From: Lachnospiraceae bacterium
Lineage (GTDB): Bacteria > Bacillota > Clostridia > Lachnospirales > Lachnospiraceae
DNA length: 43,406 bases
Assembly (NCBI GenBank): GCA_017540265.1
Contig: JAFYBJ010000063.1
Location: 1 to 43,406, forward strand
Reading direction: 5' to 3'
This document shows, piece by piece, positions 25,171-34,211 of the stretch. Both the position numbers and the translations under genes were made by a program. Every line of letters starts with the position of its first letter. Position 1 is the first letter of the stretch. A model generated the notes under the pieces. It was not told where the DNA came from, searched no databases, and saw only the letters and a list, made by a program, of their open reading frames with translations.

Positions 25171-25968
25171 TTATCCGTTAAGCCGTCCGAGCTGATTTGC
25201 CGCTATCTGCATCGACGTATCTATCGTCTGTATTATCTTCTGGTTTGCCTCATACTGTCTTGAGACACTTATCATCTCTACCATTTCCGGTACAATGTCC
25301 ACATTTGACGTTTCAAGATATCCCTGAAGCACCCTTGCATCCGTGGCATCCTTGGTCCTTGCGCCTTCCACGGGATAATAATAATTCTCCCCGTAATGCT
25401 CCAGATAATCATAATCTTCAAAATCGGTAAGCTTTAAACGCGTTATCTGCTTTCCGTCCTGGGATATGTACCCCTGCCCGTCAACCTTAAAATCCTTTAC
25501 GGGATCAAGCTTTATCCTTGTGCTCTGTCCGTTCGCGCCGGCACCCATCACATAATCACCGTCGGTGGTCACAAGATAACCTTCCCTGGTGAGCTGAAAA
25601 TTTCCGTCTCTGGTATACATCGTGGATGTGGCTCCGGCCTTGTTTGTAAATTCAACGGTAAAGAAGCCTTTACCGCCGAGGGCCATATCCACCGGTATGT
25701 CGGTTACCTGAAGAGCACCCTCCGACCAGTCTGTATAGCTTTCTCCTATTTTTACTCCGGGATTGGCAGGACCGATGCGCCTGCCGTAATAATAACTTTC
25801 AGAACCGTCCTTTATCTTATCCACAAGGACGGTATCGAACGACTGACTTGTAAGGCCTTCTTTTTTGAAGCCCGTAGTGTCGGAATTTGCAAGATTATTT
25901 GTCAGCGTATCCATACGCTGCTGTTCCTGTATCATTCCGGTATATGCTGTATAAAGTCCCTTAAGCAC
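25171..25968 (-). CDS. flgF: Flagellar basal-body rod protein (FlgF/FlhO-like)
   Basis: A 265-residue rod protein starting at a GTG (25968) with GGAGGG 7 bases upstream; an in-frame TTG at 25983 overlaps that site and is less likely. The N-terminal motif TNNLANSDTTGFKKEG and the C-terminal motif VEMISVSRQYEANQKIIQ are the flagellar rod helices. GGKGFFTVEF is the FlgF/FlgG-type core. It lies after mreB and before flgG, matching the mbl-flhO-flhP order of Bacillus, and has its own SigD-type promoter. Whether it is true FlgF or a second FlgG-like rod protein cannot be settled here. Confidence 0.88.
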   Translation of the reverse strand: MLKGLYTAYTGMIQEQQRMDTLTNNLANSDTTGFKKEGLTSQSFDTVLVDKIKDGSESYYYGRRIGPANPGVKIGESYTDWSEGALQVTDIPVDMALGGKGFFTVEFTNKAGATSTMYTRDGNFQLTREGYLVTTDGDYVMGAGANGQSTRIKLDPVKDFKVDGQGYISQDGKQITRLKLTDFEDYDYLEHYGENYYYPVEGARTKDATDARVLQGYLETSNVDIVPEMVEMISVSRQYEANQKIIQTIDTSMQIAANQLGRLNG

Positions 25969-26021
25969 AGACAGACCCTCCAACTGCTAAAGTATAACCG
26001 GCCTCCGTGCCCTGTATCAAC

Positions 26022-26039
26022 TGCCGGCGCATCCCGGCA
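26022..26039 (-). other. GC-rich hairpin in the flgF leader
   Basis: TGCCGG (26022-26027) and CCGGCA (26034-26039) with a 6-base loop lie about 10 bases downstream of the predicted start from the SigD-type promoter, within the roughly 80-base leader of flgF. It could stabilise the leader or terminate read-through from mreB; no U-run follows, so termination is unlikely. Confidence 0.4.
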
Positions 26040-26055
26040 CCGGCCCTTTGACAGT

Positions 26056-26082
26056 ATATCGGCATGATCAGTAAAAAACTTA
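26056..26082 (-). promoter_or_regulatory. SigD (sigma-28) type flagellar promoter
   Basis: On the minus strand TAAG (26082-26079), 15 bases, then GCCGATAT (26063-26056). This matches the SigD/FliA consensus TAAA-N15-GCCGATAT at all but one position. It lies directly after the mreB stop and about 90 bases before flgF, and would transcribe flgF, flgG and the rod-binding gene. Confidence 0.75.
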
Positions 26083-26087
26083 ACCCC

Positions 26088-27086
26088 TTAGCCCGCATCC
26101 TCATTATATCCGGCAAGGAATTCTATATATCTGCCGGTACCTATGGCCACACAGGTCATAGGTTCGTCAGCTGTCATGGTATTGATATGGGTACGTTCTT
26201 CTATGAGTTCCTCAAGACCGCGGAGCATGGCTCCTCCGCCGGTGAGCACTATGCCCCTGTCAACGATATCTCCCGCAAGTTCCGGAGGTGTCTTTTCAAG
26301 CACGGCGCATATGGTATCAAGTATCTGAGTGGTTGCTTCCTTAAGCGCCTCCTGGGTTTCATCCGACGATACCCTTATGGTCTCGGGAAGACCGGTTATC
26401 AGATTTCTACCGCGCACATCCATGTAATCAACCTCTGCGCGCTTGAATGCCGTACCGATATTTATCTTTATATCCTCTGCTGTTCTGTCACCTACAAGGA
26501 GATTGTATTTTCTTCTCATATAACGGACTATGGCCTCATCGAAATCATCTCCCGCTATCTTTATGGATGCACTTTCCACCGTACCGCCTAAAGAGATCAC
26601 GGCAACATCGGTGGTTCCGCCGCCTATATCAACTATCATATTGCCCTGGGGCTTTGATATATCTATACCGGCTCCTATAGCAGCAGCAATAGGCTCCTCT
26701 ATTATAGCCACTTCCCTGGCACCTGCCTGGTACGTAGCATCCTCAACAGCCTTTTTCTCCACCTCTGTTACTCCCGAAGGAACACAGACAGCTATCCTGG
26801 GCTTTCTGAAAGATTTACGCCCCATAGCCTTTACGATGAAATACTTCATCATCTGCTCAGTTACGGTATAATTCGAGATGACGCCCTGTCTTAAAGGCCT
26901 CACCGCAACGATATTTCCGGGAGTACGCCCTATCATGAGACGCGCATCCTCTCCTATCGCCTTTATCTTATTGGTATCGCGGTCAAAAGCAACCACGCTG
27001 GGCTCTTTTAATACCACGCCTTTTCCTTTAATATATACAAGTATGCTGGCTGTTCCCAGATCTATACCTACGTCCGAATAATTCAT
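26088..27086 (-). CDS. mreB: MreB/Mbl rod-shape actin
   Basis: A 332-residue bacterial actin that organises peptidoglycan synthesis along the lateral wall. Motifs are DVGIDLGTASILVYIKGKG (phosphate 1, about 5-23), VCVPSGVTEVE, the EEPIAAAIGAG region, DIGGGTTDVAVISLGG (phosphate 2, about 158-173) and LTGGGAMLRGL (adenosine). The length is normal. Among the Bacillus paralogues, the position before flhO/flhP-type genes matches Mbl, but the window has no mreC or mreD to help decide. The gene is divergent from the S1-domain gene, with a promoter whose -35 hexamer is shared. Confidence 0.95.
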   Translation of the reverse strand: MNYSDVGIDLGTASILVYIKGKGVVLKEPSVVAFDRDTNKIKAIGEDARLMIGRTPGNIVAVRPLRQGVISNYTVTEQMMKYFIVKAMGRKSFRKPRIAVCVPSGVTEVEKKAVEDATYQAGAREVAIIEEPIAAAIGAGIDISKPQGNMIVDIGGGTTDVAVISLGGTVESASIKIAGDDFDEAIVRYMRRKYNLLVGDRTAEDIKINIGTAFKRAEVDYMDVRGRNLITGLPETIRVSSDETQEALKEATTQILDTICAVLEKTPPELAGDIVDRGIVLTGGGAMLRGLEELIEERTHINTMTADEPMTCVAIGTGRYIEFLAGYNEDAG

Positions 27087-27121
27087 ATCCCGATCCTTTC
27101 ATTGTGTAAAAACGCGGATTC

Positions 27122-27149
27122 ATTATAACAAAGTTATAATCTTTTGCAA
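27122..27149 (-). promoter_or_regulatory. mreB promoter (shared -35)
   Basis: Minus strand TTGCAA (27149-27144), 16 bases, TATAAT (27127-27122) preceded by TGT (extended -10). The -35 hexamer is self-complementary and is the same six bases used by the opposite promoter. Confidence 0.6.
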
Positions 27150-27172
27150 ATAGAATGTAAAAAGGCTATAAT
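27144..27172 (+). promoter_or_regulatory. Promoter of the S1-domain gene (shared -35)
   Basis: Plus strand TTGCAA (27144-27149), 17 bases, TATAAT (27167-27172), about 46 bases before the ATG at 27219, which has TCGGAGG as ribosome site. Confidence 0.6.
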
Positions 27173-27218
27173 ACAGCAGTAACATTTTTCAACAAAATCA
27201 TTATCGGAGGTAATAGAC

Positions 27219-28106
27219 ATGGACGGGGAAACTCTTACGCCCGTAACCGAGCAGGAAACAGCAGTAACCGAGCAGGAAACAGCAGTAACCGGGCAGGAAA
27301 AAACAGTACCGGAAAGGCTCACGGCACAGCAGAGAGAAGAGATCGTAAAAGAACTTGCGGAAGCAGCCGGAAAAAAGACCGTATTAAGATCCGTGATAAG
27401 TAACGTCAACAAAGGCGGTCTTGTAACAGACTACAAGGGTGTTGAGGTCTTCATCCCGGCAAGCCTGGTTTCCGATGTATTCTCACATGATCTTGAGCAG
27501 TACAAAGATAAAGAGCTCGAATATATCATCAGCGAAGAAGATCTGACAAAGAAAAACCGTATCATCGGAGACCGTCGCGCAGTGCTTGAGGCGGAAAAAG
27601 AAAGCAAAACAAAAGCATTCTTTGACAGCACCAAGGCAGGTGATGTACTGGAAGGAACAGTAAGAAACGTAACAGATTTCGGTGTCTTTGTTGAATTCGA
27701 AGGCGCTGTGGGTCTGCTCCATATCTCCGAGATCGGCTGGGGGCATGTAGGCAAGCCTTCCGATATTTATAAAAAGGGCGACAGCGTTAAGGTAAAAGTC
27801 CTTTCCGCAGATCCCCAGACAAAAAAGGTTTCCCTCTCGGCAAAGCTTCCCGAAAATGATCCCTGGAACAAAGCCGCAGATAAATACCCTGACGGATCCA
27901 TAGTCACAGGCACGGTGGCACGCATGACGGATTTCGGTGCTTTTGTGGAGCTTGAACCCGGGATAGACGCCCTGCTCCATGTATCGGAAATATCAAGCGG
28001 TCACGTTGAAAAACCTTCGGATGTATTCAAGATAGGCGAGGTCATTACCGCCACGGTAAAAGGCACGGACGTGAAAGCACGAAGGATAAGTCTTACAACA
28101 AAATAA
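27219..28106 (+). CDS. S1-domain RNA-binding protein (RpsA-like)
   Basis: A 295-residue protein with three S1 modules: a divergent one (about 55-125) and two clear ones (about 138-208 and 224-294). The clear ones have GTVRNVTDFGVFVEFEGAVG, LLHISEIGWGHV, and ARMTDFGAFVELEPGIDALL with LHVSEISSGHV. This is the architecture of ribosomal protein S1-like proteins of Clostridia, shorter than the six-domain E. coli S1, and suggests binding of mRNA on the 30S subunit. The N-terminus carries three 7-residue repeats (VTEQETA, VTEQETA, VTGQEKT) and is probably disordered. The ATG has GGAGG 8-9 bases upstream. It heads a plus-strand group that includes two small membrane proteins. Confidence 0.88.
   Translation: MDGETLTPVTEQETAVTEQETAVTGQEKTVPERLTAQQREEIVKELAEAAGKKTVLRSVISNVNKGGLVTDYKGVEVFIPASLVSDVFSHDLEQYKDKELEYIISEEDLTKKNRIIGDRRAVLEAEKESKTKAFFDSTKAGDVLEGTVRNVTDFGVFVEFEGAVGLLHISEIGWGHVGKPSDIYKKGDSVKVKVLSADPQTKKVSLSAKLPENDPWNKAADKYPDGSIVTGTVARMTDFGAFVELEPGIDALLHVSEISSGHVEKPSDVFKIGEVITATVKGTDVKARRISLTTK
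27243..27305 (+). repeat. Three 21-base tandem repeats within the S1-domain gene
   Basis: Units at 27243-27263, 27264-27284 and 27285-27305. The first two are identical; the third differs at a few bases. They are in frame and encode the heptad-like VTEQETA repeat, so changes in copy number would keep the frame. Confidence 0.9.
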
Positions 28107-28121
28107 GAAAGGAAAGAAAAA

Positions 28122-28472
28122 ATGGCAATCAAAAACAGAAACATAGCAGTCTGCATCATTCTCTCAATCGTTACCTGCGGCATATACGCAATATACTGGG
28201 AGTATATGCTCATACAGGAATCCGATAATGTTACAGGAAATACAAGCCCCATGCATCCCCTCCTTGTTATCCTTTTGGGAATGGTTACCTGCGGCATTTA
28301 CTGGATGGTATGGTTTTATCAGTGCGGTAAGCGATTCGATGACCTTGCCGCAAGAGAAGGAAGAGCCGGCGGCAACAACGCTATCCTCTACCTCTTACTT
28401 GCTATATTCGAACTCAGCTTCATAGACCTCTGCCTTATACAGAACGAACTTAATCAGCGCGCTACCGCTTAA
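28122..28472 (+). CDS. DUF4234-family small membrane protein
   Basis: A 116-residue protein with three hydrophobic segments: AVCIILSIVTCGIYAIYWEY (about 9-28), LLVILLGMVTCGIYWMVWFY (about 47-66) and LYLLLAIFELSFIDLCLIQN (about 88-107). The two TCGIY-x-x-x-W repeats are the signature of DUF4234 proteins, small membrane proteins of unknown function common in Clostridia. GAAAGGA lies before the ATG. It starts 15 bases after the S1-domain stop and overlaps the next gene by one base (TAATG), so the three are likely cotranscribed. Confidence 0.8.
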   Translation: MAIKNRNIAVCIILSIVTCGIYAIYWEYMLIQESDNVTGNTSPMHPLLVILLGMVTCGIYWMVWFYQCGKRFDDLAAREGRAGGNNAILYLLLAIFELSFIDLCLIQNELNQRATA

Positions 28473-28846
28473 TGAAGCAAAGACTTAAAACTACGCTGTG
28501 CATATCTGCGGCTCTGCTGCTCCTTGGAGGAGTATATGCGATCGCAAATATGCACGGCTTTTCTATACCCTGCATGTTCCACCGCATCACGGGACTCAGA
28601 TGCCCCGGCTGCGGGATCACACATCTCTTCATGGACCTTCTTAAGCTTGATATAAAAGCAGCTTTCATGGATAATCCGTATGCCTTTATCATACTTCCCA
28701 TTCTGTCAGTCATCCTCTTGCGCCAGCTGATACTGTACATAAAAAACGGCCGTGAAGATTACAGCCGTTTTGAAAACATGATCCTTATCATGATCGTGAT
28801 CTGCATGATCCCCTATATGATCATACGGAATATCATGGATTTTTAA
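28472..28846 (+). CDS. DUF2752-family membrane protein
   Basis: A 124-residue protein with three hydrophobic segments and the DUF2752 signature HRITGLRCPGCGITHLFMDL (about 37-56), where two Cys lie in a CPGCG motif, followed by DIKAAFMDNPYAF. The family has no known function; the CxxC-like pair suggests metal or redox chemistry but this is inference. It is the last plus-strand gene of the group. Its stop codon overlaps the stop of convergent aroQ by two bases (28844-28845). Its 3' third contains a terminator-like hairpin read in the aroQ direction. Confidence 0.8.
   Translation: MKQRLKTTLCISAALLLLGGVYAIANMHGFSIPCMFHRITGLRCPGCGITHLFMDLLKLDIKAAFMDNPYAFIILPILSVILLRQLILYIKNGREDYSRFENMILIMIVICMIPYMIIRNIMDF
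28741..28772 (-). terminator. Probable terminator of the aroQ side, inside DUF2752 coding
   Basis: Minus strand AAAACGGC, a 13-base loop, GCCGTTTT and then TT: an 8-base stem running into a six-T stretch. It sits about 70 bases past the aroQ stop, inside the coding region of the convergent gene. Read on the plus strand the T-run is short and broken, so the site favours the minus direction. Confidence 0.55.
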
Positions 28847-29280
28847 GATATATACCCTAACATCTTATCTATTGCAACCAGATATCCCTCAAGTCCCAGA
28901 CCTTTTATCTGTTCGTTGCAGACCGGAGCCGTTACAGATACTCTCCTGAATTCCTCTCTTGTGTCTATATCGGATATATGTATTTCTATCTTCGGTATAT
29001 CATAGCTTGCAAGTGCATCCCTTATTGCATAGCTGTAATGTGTATAAGCCCCGGGATTGATCACTATCCCTTCGGTACCGTCGGAATATGCATCCTGTAT
29101 CCTGTCTATGATGGCTCCTTCATGGTTTGACTGGAACACTTCCACTTCCACGCCTGTCTCTGCTGCCTTATCCGCTATCATCTTAAGCAGGGCATCGTAA
29201 TCCTTTGTGCCGTATACCGCTTTTTCCCTTATTCCGAGGAAATTGATATTGGGTCCGTTGATTATAAGTATCTTATGCAT
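28843..29280 (-). CDS. aroQ: Type II 3-dehydroquinate dehydratase
   Basis: A 145-residue enzyme of the shikimate pathway that dehydrates 3-dehydroquinate, forming dodecamers in this class. Motifs are INGPNINFLGIREKAVYG (about 6-23, with the active-site Tyr near its end), the His-containing EVFQSNHEGAIIDRIQ, INPGAYTHYSYAIRDAL and the substrate-lid motif HISDIDTREEFRR. I prefer the ATG at 29280, with AAAGG 9 bases upstream, over 29289 where the same site would have no spacing. It follows uvrA by 5 bases in a DNA repair operon, an unrelated pathway partner. Confidence 0.95.
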   Translation of the reverse strand: MHKILIINGPNINFLGIREKAVYGTKDYDALLKMIADKAAETGVEVEVFQSNHEGAIIDRIQDAYSDGTEGIVINPGAYTHYSYAIRDALASYDIPKIEIHISDIDTREEFRRVSVTAPVCNEQIKGLGLEGYLVAIDKMLGYIS

Positions 29281-29285
29281 ATCTT

Positions 29286-32156
29286 TCATCCTTTCAGCAT
29301 TTTCTTTAAAAACTGTCCTGTATAGCTGTTCTTTTTCTTTGCTATCTCCTCAGGTGTGCCGCTTGCTATAACGGTTCCTCCTCCGTCCCCGCCTTCCGGT
29401 CCCATATCTATGATATGATCTGCCGTCTTTATCACATCCAGATTGTGTTCTATGACAACCACGGTATTTCCGGCATCCGTAAGCTTCTGCAGGATCTCTA
29501 TAAGCTTGCGCACATCTTCGAAATGAAGACCTGTTGTAGGTTCGTCCAGAATATAAATGGTCTTTCCGGTGCTGCGCCTTGAAAGCTCGGCAGCCAGCTT
29601 TATGCGCTGCGCCTCGCCCCCCGAAAGTTCCGTAGAAGGCTGTCCGAGCTTTACATACGAAAGTCCCACATCATAAAGCGTCTTTAGTTTATCTCTTATG
29701 GAAGGTACCGCCGAAAAGAATTCCAGCGCATCCTCCACTGTCATATCAAGCACCTCAAAGATATTCTTACCCTTATAGAGCACATCCAGTGTCTCCCTGT
29801 TATATCTTTTTCCGCCGCACACCTCACACGGAACATAAACATCAGGGAGGAAATGCATCTCTATCTTAACTATACCGTCACCGCTGCAGGCCTCGCATCT
29901 TCCGCCTTTTACATTAAAGGAAAAACGTCCTTTCTTGTAGCCTCTTGCCTTTGCATCCGCCGTTGAAGCAAAGAGATCCCTTATCAGATCAAACACTCCG
30001 GTATATGTTGCGGGATTTGATCTGGGAGTCCTTCCTATCGGAGTCTGGTCTATGGCTATCACCTTATCCAGAGCTTCAATTCCCGTGATCTTCTTATGCT
30101 TTCCGGCAACCGTATATGCACGGTTTAAGGCCCTTGCAAGCGCCTTGTAAAGTATCTCGTTTATAAGAGAACTCTTGCCGGATCCCGATACGCCGGTGAC
30201 GCAGGTAAACACCCCGAGCGGTATATCCACATCTATATTTTTCAGATTATTCTCTGTTGCCCCCTTTACGGTAAGCTTTCCCGTGGGAGTTCTTCTGAGC
30301 AAAGGCACTTCTATCTTCTTTTCACCGGAAAGATATTTACCGGTGATGGAATCCTTTGCATTTATTATATCCGATACGCTTCCGGCGGCCACTATCTCTC
30401 CTCCATGTGCACCGGCTCCCGGGCCCACATCCACAAGGAAATCCGCCTCTCTCATGGTATCCTCGTCATGTTCCACTATTATCAGGGTATTTCCCAGATC
30501 CCTCAGTCCTTTAAGCGCACCAAGAAGTTTTTCATTATCTCTCTGATGCAGACCTATACTGGGCTCATCCAGTATGTAACACACGCCCACAAGACCTGAA
30601 CCTATCTGTGTTGCAAGCCTTATCCTCTGTGCTTCACCGCCGGAAAGAGTAGCCGTCGCCCTTGCAAGCGTCAGATATCCGAGCCCCACCTCGTTTAAGA
30701 AACCTATCCTGGACTTTATCTCCTTTATCACCTGATCGGCTATCAGATGCTGCTGTCTTGTAAGTTCAAGCGTATCAAAACAGTCGCGCAGTTCCTCAAT
30801 GGAAATAGCGGTCATCTCATAAATATTCTTATCACCGATCGTTACCGCCAAAGCTTCCGGTTTAAGCCTTTGCCCTTTACAAACCTTGCAGGGCTCTATT
30901 GACATGTATTTCTCATATTCAGCCTTGCTGGTCTCGGAATAAGTCTCCCTGTACCTTCGGTTCAGGTTTTCCACCAGGCCTTCGAAGGCTATGGGATATA
31001 CTCCCGTTCCTCTCTGCCCTGTATAATGCACATTTACCTCTACATCCGTTCCGTTGATAAGTATATTCCTTATCCTGTCCGGAAGATCACACCAGGGTGT
31101 ATCAAGGGAAAATTTAAACTTTTTGACCAGCGCCTTTAAAAGAGCATTTGAAAAGCTGCCCTCCTGATTTGCAGACTGCCAGCCCATTACGGCTATACAG
31201 CCTTCGTTTATGGATCTGGTGGGATCCGGTATCATTGACTCTTCCGTAAATTCCATCTTTATCCCGAGACCGGCACATTCAGGGCAGGCGCCAAAGGGAT
31301 TATTGAAGGAAAAGGTCCTGGGCTCTATCTCCTGTATGCTGATGCCGCAGTCAGGACAGGAAAAAGATCTGGAAAAATTCATCCTTTCCCCGCCTATAAC
31401 ATCCACCACCAGCAGACCTTCCGCTATATCAAGAACATTCTCGATGGAATCCGCAAGTCTCTTGCCTATGCCGTCTTTTATCACCAGTCTGTCCACAACC
31501 ACTTCTATGTTGTGCTTTATATTCTTATCAAGCTTTATCTCCTCATCCAGCTCGTAGAGACTGCCGTCTATCTCGGCCCTTACGTATCCGGATCTTCTCA
31601 TCTGCTCCAGCACCTTTTCATGACGGCCTTTCTTGCCTCTTACTACAGGGGCAAGGAGCTGTATCTTAGTGCCCTCCGGCAGGGTCATTATCTGATCCGT
31701 CATCTGGTCAACACTCTGGCGCATGATAGGCTTTCCGCAGTTCGGGCAGTGCGGTATGCCGGCTCTCGCATAAAGAAGTCTCAGATAATCATATATTTCT
31801 GTTACGGTACCCACAGTGGACCTTGGATTTTTATTTGTTGATTTCTGGTCTATACTTATTGCAGGAGAAAGACCCTCTATCTTATCCACCGCCGGTTTTT
31901 CCATCTGGCCCAAAAACTGTCTCGCATACGAAGACAGTGATTCCATATATCTCCTCTGCCCTTCCGCATATATGGTATCAAAAGCAAGGGATGATTTTCC
32001 GGAACCTGAAAGTCCCGTAAATACCACCATCTTATCCCTCGGGATCACAAGATCCACATTTTTGAGATTATGCTCCCTCGCCCCCGTGATCCTTATGGTC
32101 TGGGATGCCGGAAGCATCTTAAGCTTTTTTTCGGTTTCCGATTCTTTATATGACAT
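29286..32156 (-). CDS. uvrA: Excinuclease ABC subunit A
   Basis: A 956-residue DNA damage sensor with two ABC ATPase modules. The first Walker A is [16 protein letters not shown] and the second [15 protein letters not shown]. The two signature motifs are [15 protein letters not shown] and [15 protein letters not shown]. Zinc fingers have [23 protein letters not shown] and CEVCGGKRY pairs. UvrA binds DNA as a dimer and loads UvrB at lesions. The ATG at 32156 has AAGGA 9 bases upstream and the conserved region begins about 30 residues on; an in-frame ATG at 32201 would overlap uvrB. It follows uvrB by 10 bases. Confidence 0.97.
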   Translation of the reverse strand: MSYKESETEKKLKMLPASQTIRITGAREHNLKNVDLVIPRDKMVVFTGLSGSGKSSLAFDTIYAEGQRRYMESLSSYARQFLGQMEKPAVDKIEGLSPAISIDQKSTNKNPRSTVGTVTEIYDYLRLLYARAGIPHCPNCGKPIMRQSVDQMTDQIMTLPEGTKIQLLAPVVRGKKGRHEKVLEQMRRSGYVRAEIDGSLYELDEEIKLDKNIKHNIEVVVDRLVIKDGIGKRLADSIENVLDIAEGLLVVDVIGGERMNFSRSFSCPDCGISIQEIEPRTFSFNNPFGACPECAGLGIKMEFTEESMIPDPTRSINEGCIAVMGWQSANQEGSFSNALLKALVKKFKFSLDTPWCDLPDRIRNILINGTDVEVNVHYTGQRGTGVYPIAFEGLVENLNRRYRETYSETSKAEYEKYMSIEPCKVCKGQRLKPEALAVTIGDKNIYEMTAISIEELRDCFDTLELTRQQHLIADQVIKEIKSRIGFLNEVGLGYLTLARATATLSGGEAQRIRLATQIGSGLVGVCYILDEPSIGLHQRDNEKLLGALKGLRDLGNTLIIVEHDEDTMREADFLVDVGPGAGAHGGEIVAAGSVSDIINAKDSITGKYLSGEKKIEVPLLRRTPTGKLTVKGATENNLKNIDVDIPLGVFTCVTGVSGSGKSSLINEILYKALARALNRAYTVAGKHKKITGIEALDKVIAIDQTPIGRTPRSNPATYTGVFDLIRDLFASTADAKARGYKKGRFSFNVKGGRCEACSGDGIVKIEMHFLPDVYVPCEVCGGKRYNRETLDVLYKGKNIFEVLDMTVEDALEFFSAVPSIRDKLKTLYDVGLSYVKLGQPSTELSGGEAQRIKLAAELSRRSTGKTIYILDEPTTGLHFEDVRKLIEILQKLTDAGNTVVVIEHNLDVIKTADHIIDMGPEGGDGGGTVIASGTPEEIAKKKNSYTGQFLKKMLKG

Positions 32157-32166
32157 GATCTTTTCC

Positions 32167-34209
32167 TTAACTGTGTTTTTCCTGTCTGGTCCTTCTTGCA
32201 CGTTTCACCGGTCTTTCCTTATAGGAATCCGTGGCTCCGGCTTTATATTTCTTAAGCTCCGCAAGGCTGTCCCTGAGTTCAGCCGCATTTTCGAAATCCA
32301 GTTCCGCCGCAGCCTTCTTCATCTGCTTTTCCGTCTTCGCTATGAGGGCATCCAGCTCATCCGCGCTCATTGATTCGGGATCCTTTTCAAGGGTAAGCTT
32401 TGTGGATTCTATAGCCTTGCTCACAGCTATAAGATCCCTGACCGCCTTCTTTATAGTGGTGGGCTTTATGCCGTGCTCCTCATTATACTTCATCTGTATA
32501 CTGCGGCGTCTGTTGGTCTCCTCAATACAGGTCTTCATGGAATCCGTAATGTTATCGGCATACATGATAACATGACCTTCGGAATTTCTGGCAGCTCTTC
32601 CCACTGTCTGTATAAGGGATGTGGCGCTTCTTAAGAATCCTTCCTTATCCGCATCCAGTATGGCAACAAGCGTCACCTCAGGTATGTCCAGCCCCTCTCT
32701 TAAGAGATTTATCCCCACCAGTACATCAAATACATCCAGCCTTAAATCCCTTATTAACTCCGCTCTCTCCAGCGTATCCACATCCGAATGCAGGTATTTT
32801 ACCCTTACTCCCGCATCATGGAGATAATCCGTCAGATCCTCCGCCATGCGCTTTGTGAGCGTGGTGATCATCACCTTGTTCTTCTTCCCCGTCTCCTTCC
32901 TTATCTCTCCCAGCAGATCGTCTATCTGGCCTTCCACAGGCCTTACGTCTATCTCGGGATCAAGAAGCCCCGTGGGTCTTATTATCTGTTCGGCACGCAG
33001 CAGCTCGTGCTCCTCTTCGTATTTTGCCGGAGTAGCGGATACAAAGAGCATCTGGTCTATCCGCTTTTCGAATTCGCTGAAATTAAGCGGCCTGTTATCA
33101 AGAGCCGACGGCAGGCGGAAGCCGTAATCCACAAGCGTCTGCTTTCTGGATCTGTCGCCTGCATACATACCTCCTATCTGCGGTATGGACATATGGCTCT
33201 CATCAACTATTATAAGAAAATCATCGGGAAAGAAATCAAAAAGACAGTACGGGGGCTCACCGGGTTTCATTCCGTTTAAATGTCTTGAATAATTCTCTAT
33301 GCCGGAACATACTCCCGTTTCCCTTAACATCTCCACATCAAACGCCGTGCGCTCAGATATACGCTGGGCTTCTATCAGCTTGTCATTCTTTCTGAAGAAA
33401 TCCACCCTTTCCCTGCACTCCGCTTCTATGGCTTTACATGCAGCTTCCATCTTGTCCATGGAAACCACATAATGGGATGCCGGAAAGATGCTCACATGCT
33501 CGAGTGTGCAGACGGGCTTCCTCGTTACGGAATCAAGAACGGTTATCCTGTCTATCTCATCGCCGAAAAATTCTATCCTGTATATCTTGTCTCCTCTTTC
33601 TGCAGGATTAACTTCAAGCACATCCCCATGCACCCTGAAGCAGGCTCTGTTAAGATCCAGATCATTTCTTTCATAGCGGATCTCAACAAGTTCCTTCATC
33701 ACGGTATCTCTGTCCTTTTGCATTCCCGGCCGTAAAGAGACCACCATGTCCTCAAATTCCGCAGGGCTTCCCAGACCGTAGATACAGGAAACGGAAGCCA
33801 CCACTATCACATCCTTACGTTCCGTAAGCGCAGCGGTAGCAGAAAGCCGCAGTTTATCTATCTCATCATTTATGGCTGAGTCTTTTTCTATATAGGTGTC
33901 AGATGAAGGCACATAAGCCTCGGGCTGATAATAATCGTAATAGGATACAAAATACTCCACCGCATTCTCCGGAAAGAATTCCTTGAATTCCCCGTAAAGC
34001 TGACCGGCAAGAGTCTTATTATGAGCTATGACAAGTGTCGGCTTCCGTAACTGTTCGATGACATTCGCCATGGTAAAGGTCTTGCCCGAGCCCGTAACCC
34101 CAAGCAGTGTTTCAAACTGATTGCCTTTTCTGAAGCCCTCCACCAGCTGTTTTATCGCCTGAGGCTGATCACCGGTAGGTTTGTATTCGGAATGCAGTTT
34201 AAATTCCAT
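32167..34209 (-). CDS. uvrB: Excinuclease ABC subunit B
   Basis: A 680-residue helicase-like subunit that verifies damage and recruits UvrC. Visible are Walker [17 protein letters not shown] (about 36-51), the beta-hairpin region [21 protein letters not shown] (partly, about 92-112), DESH in [20 protein letters not shown] and the motif [16 protein letters not shown]. The C-terminal UVR domain (about 617-652, [20 protein letters not shown]) contacts UvrC. The last 20 residues are basic. It begins 2 bases after the S41 protease stop. The ribosome site AAGGA is rather far, about 13 bases. Confidence 0.97.
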   Translation of the reverse strand: MEFKLHSEYKPTGDQPQAIKQLVEGFRKGNQFETLLGVTGSGKTFTMANVIEQLRKPTLVIAHNKTLAGQLYGEFKEFFPENAVEYFVSYYDYYQPEAYVPSSDTYIEKDSAINDEIDKLRLSATAALTERKDVIVVASVSCIYGLGSPAEFEDMVVSLRPGMQKDRDTVMKELVEIRYERNDLDLNRACFRVHGDVLEVNPAERGDKIYRIEFFGDEIDRITVLDSVTRKPVCTLEHVSIFPASHYVVSMDKMEAACKAIEAECRERVDFFRKNDKLIEAQRISERTAFDVEMLRETGVCSGIENYSRHLNGMKPGEPPYCLFDFFPDDFLIIVDESHMSIPQIGGMYAGDRSRKQTLVDYGFRLPSALDNRPLNFSEFEKRIDQMLFVSATPAKYEEEHELLRAEQIIRPTGLLDPEIDVRPVEGQIDDLLGEIRKETGKKNKVMITTLTKRMAEDLTDYLHDAGVRVKYLHSDVDTLERAELIRDLRLDVFDVLVGINLLREGLDIPEVTLVAILDADKEGFLRSATSLIQTVGRAARNSEGHVIMYADNITDSMKTCIEETNRRRSIQMKYNEEHGIKPTTIKKAVRDLIAVSKAIESTKLTLEKDPESMSADELDALIAKTEKQMKKAAAELDFENAAELRDSLAELKKYKAGATDSYKERPVKRARRTRQEKHS

Positions 34210-34211
34210 TT

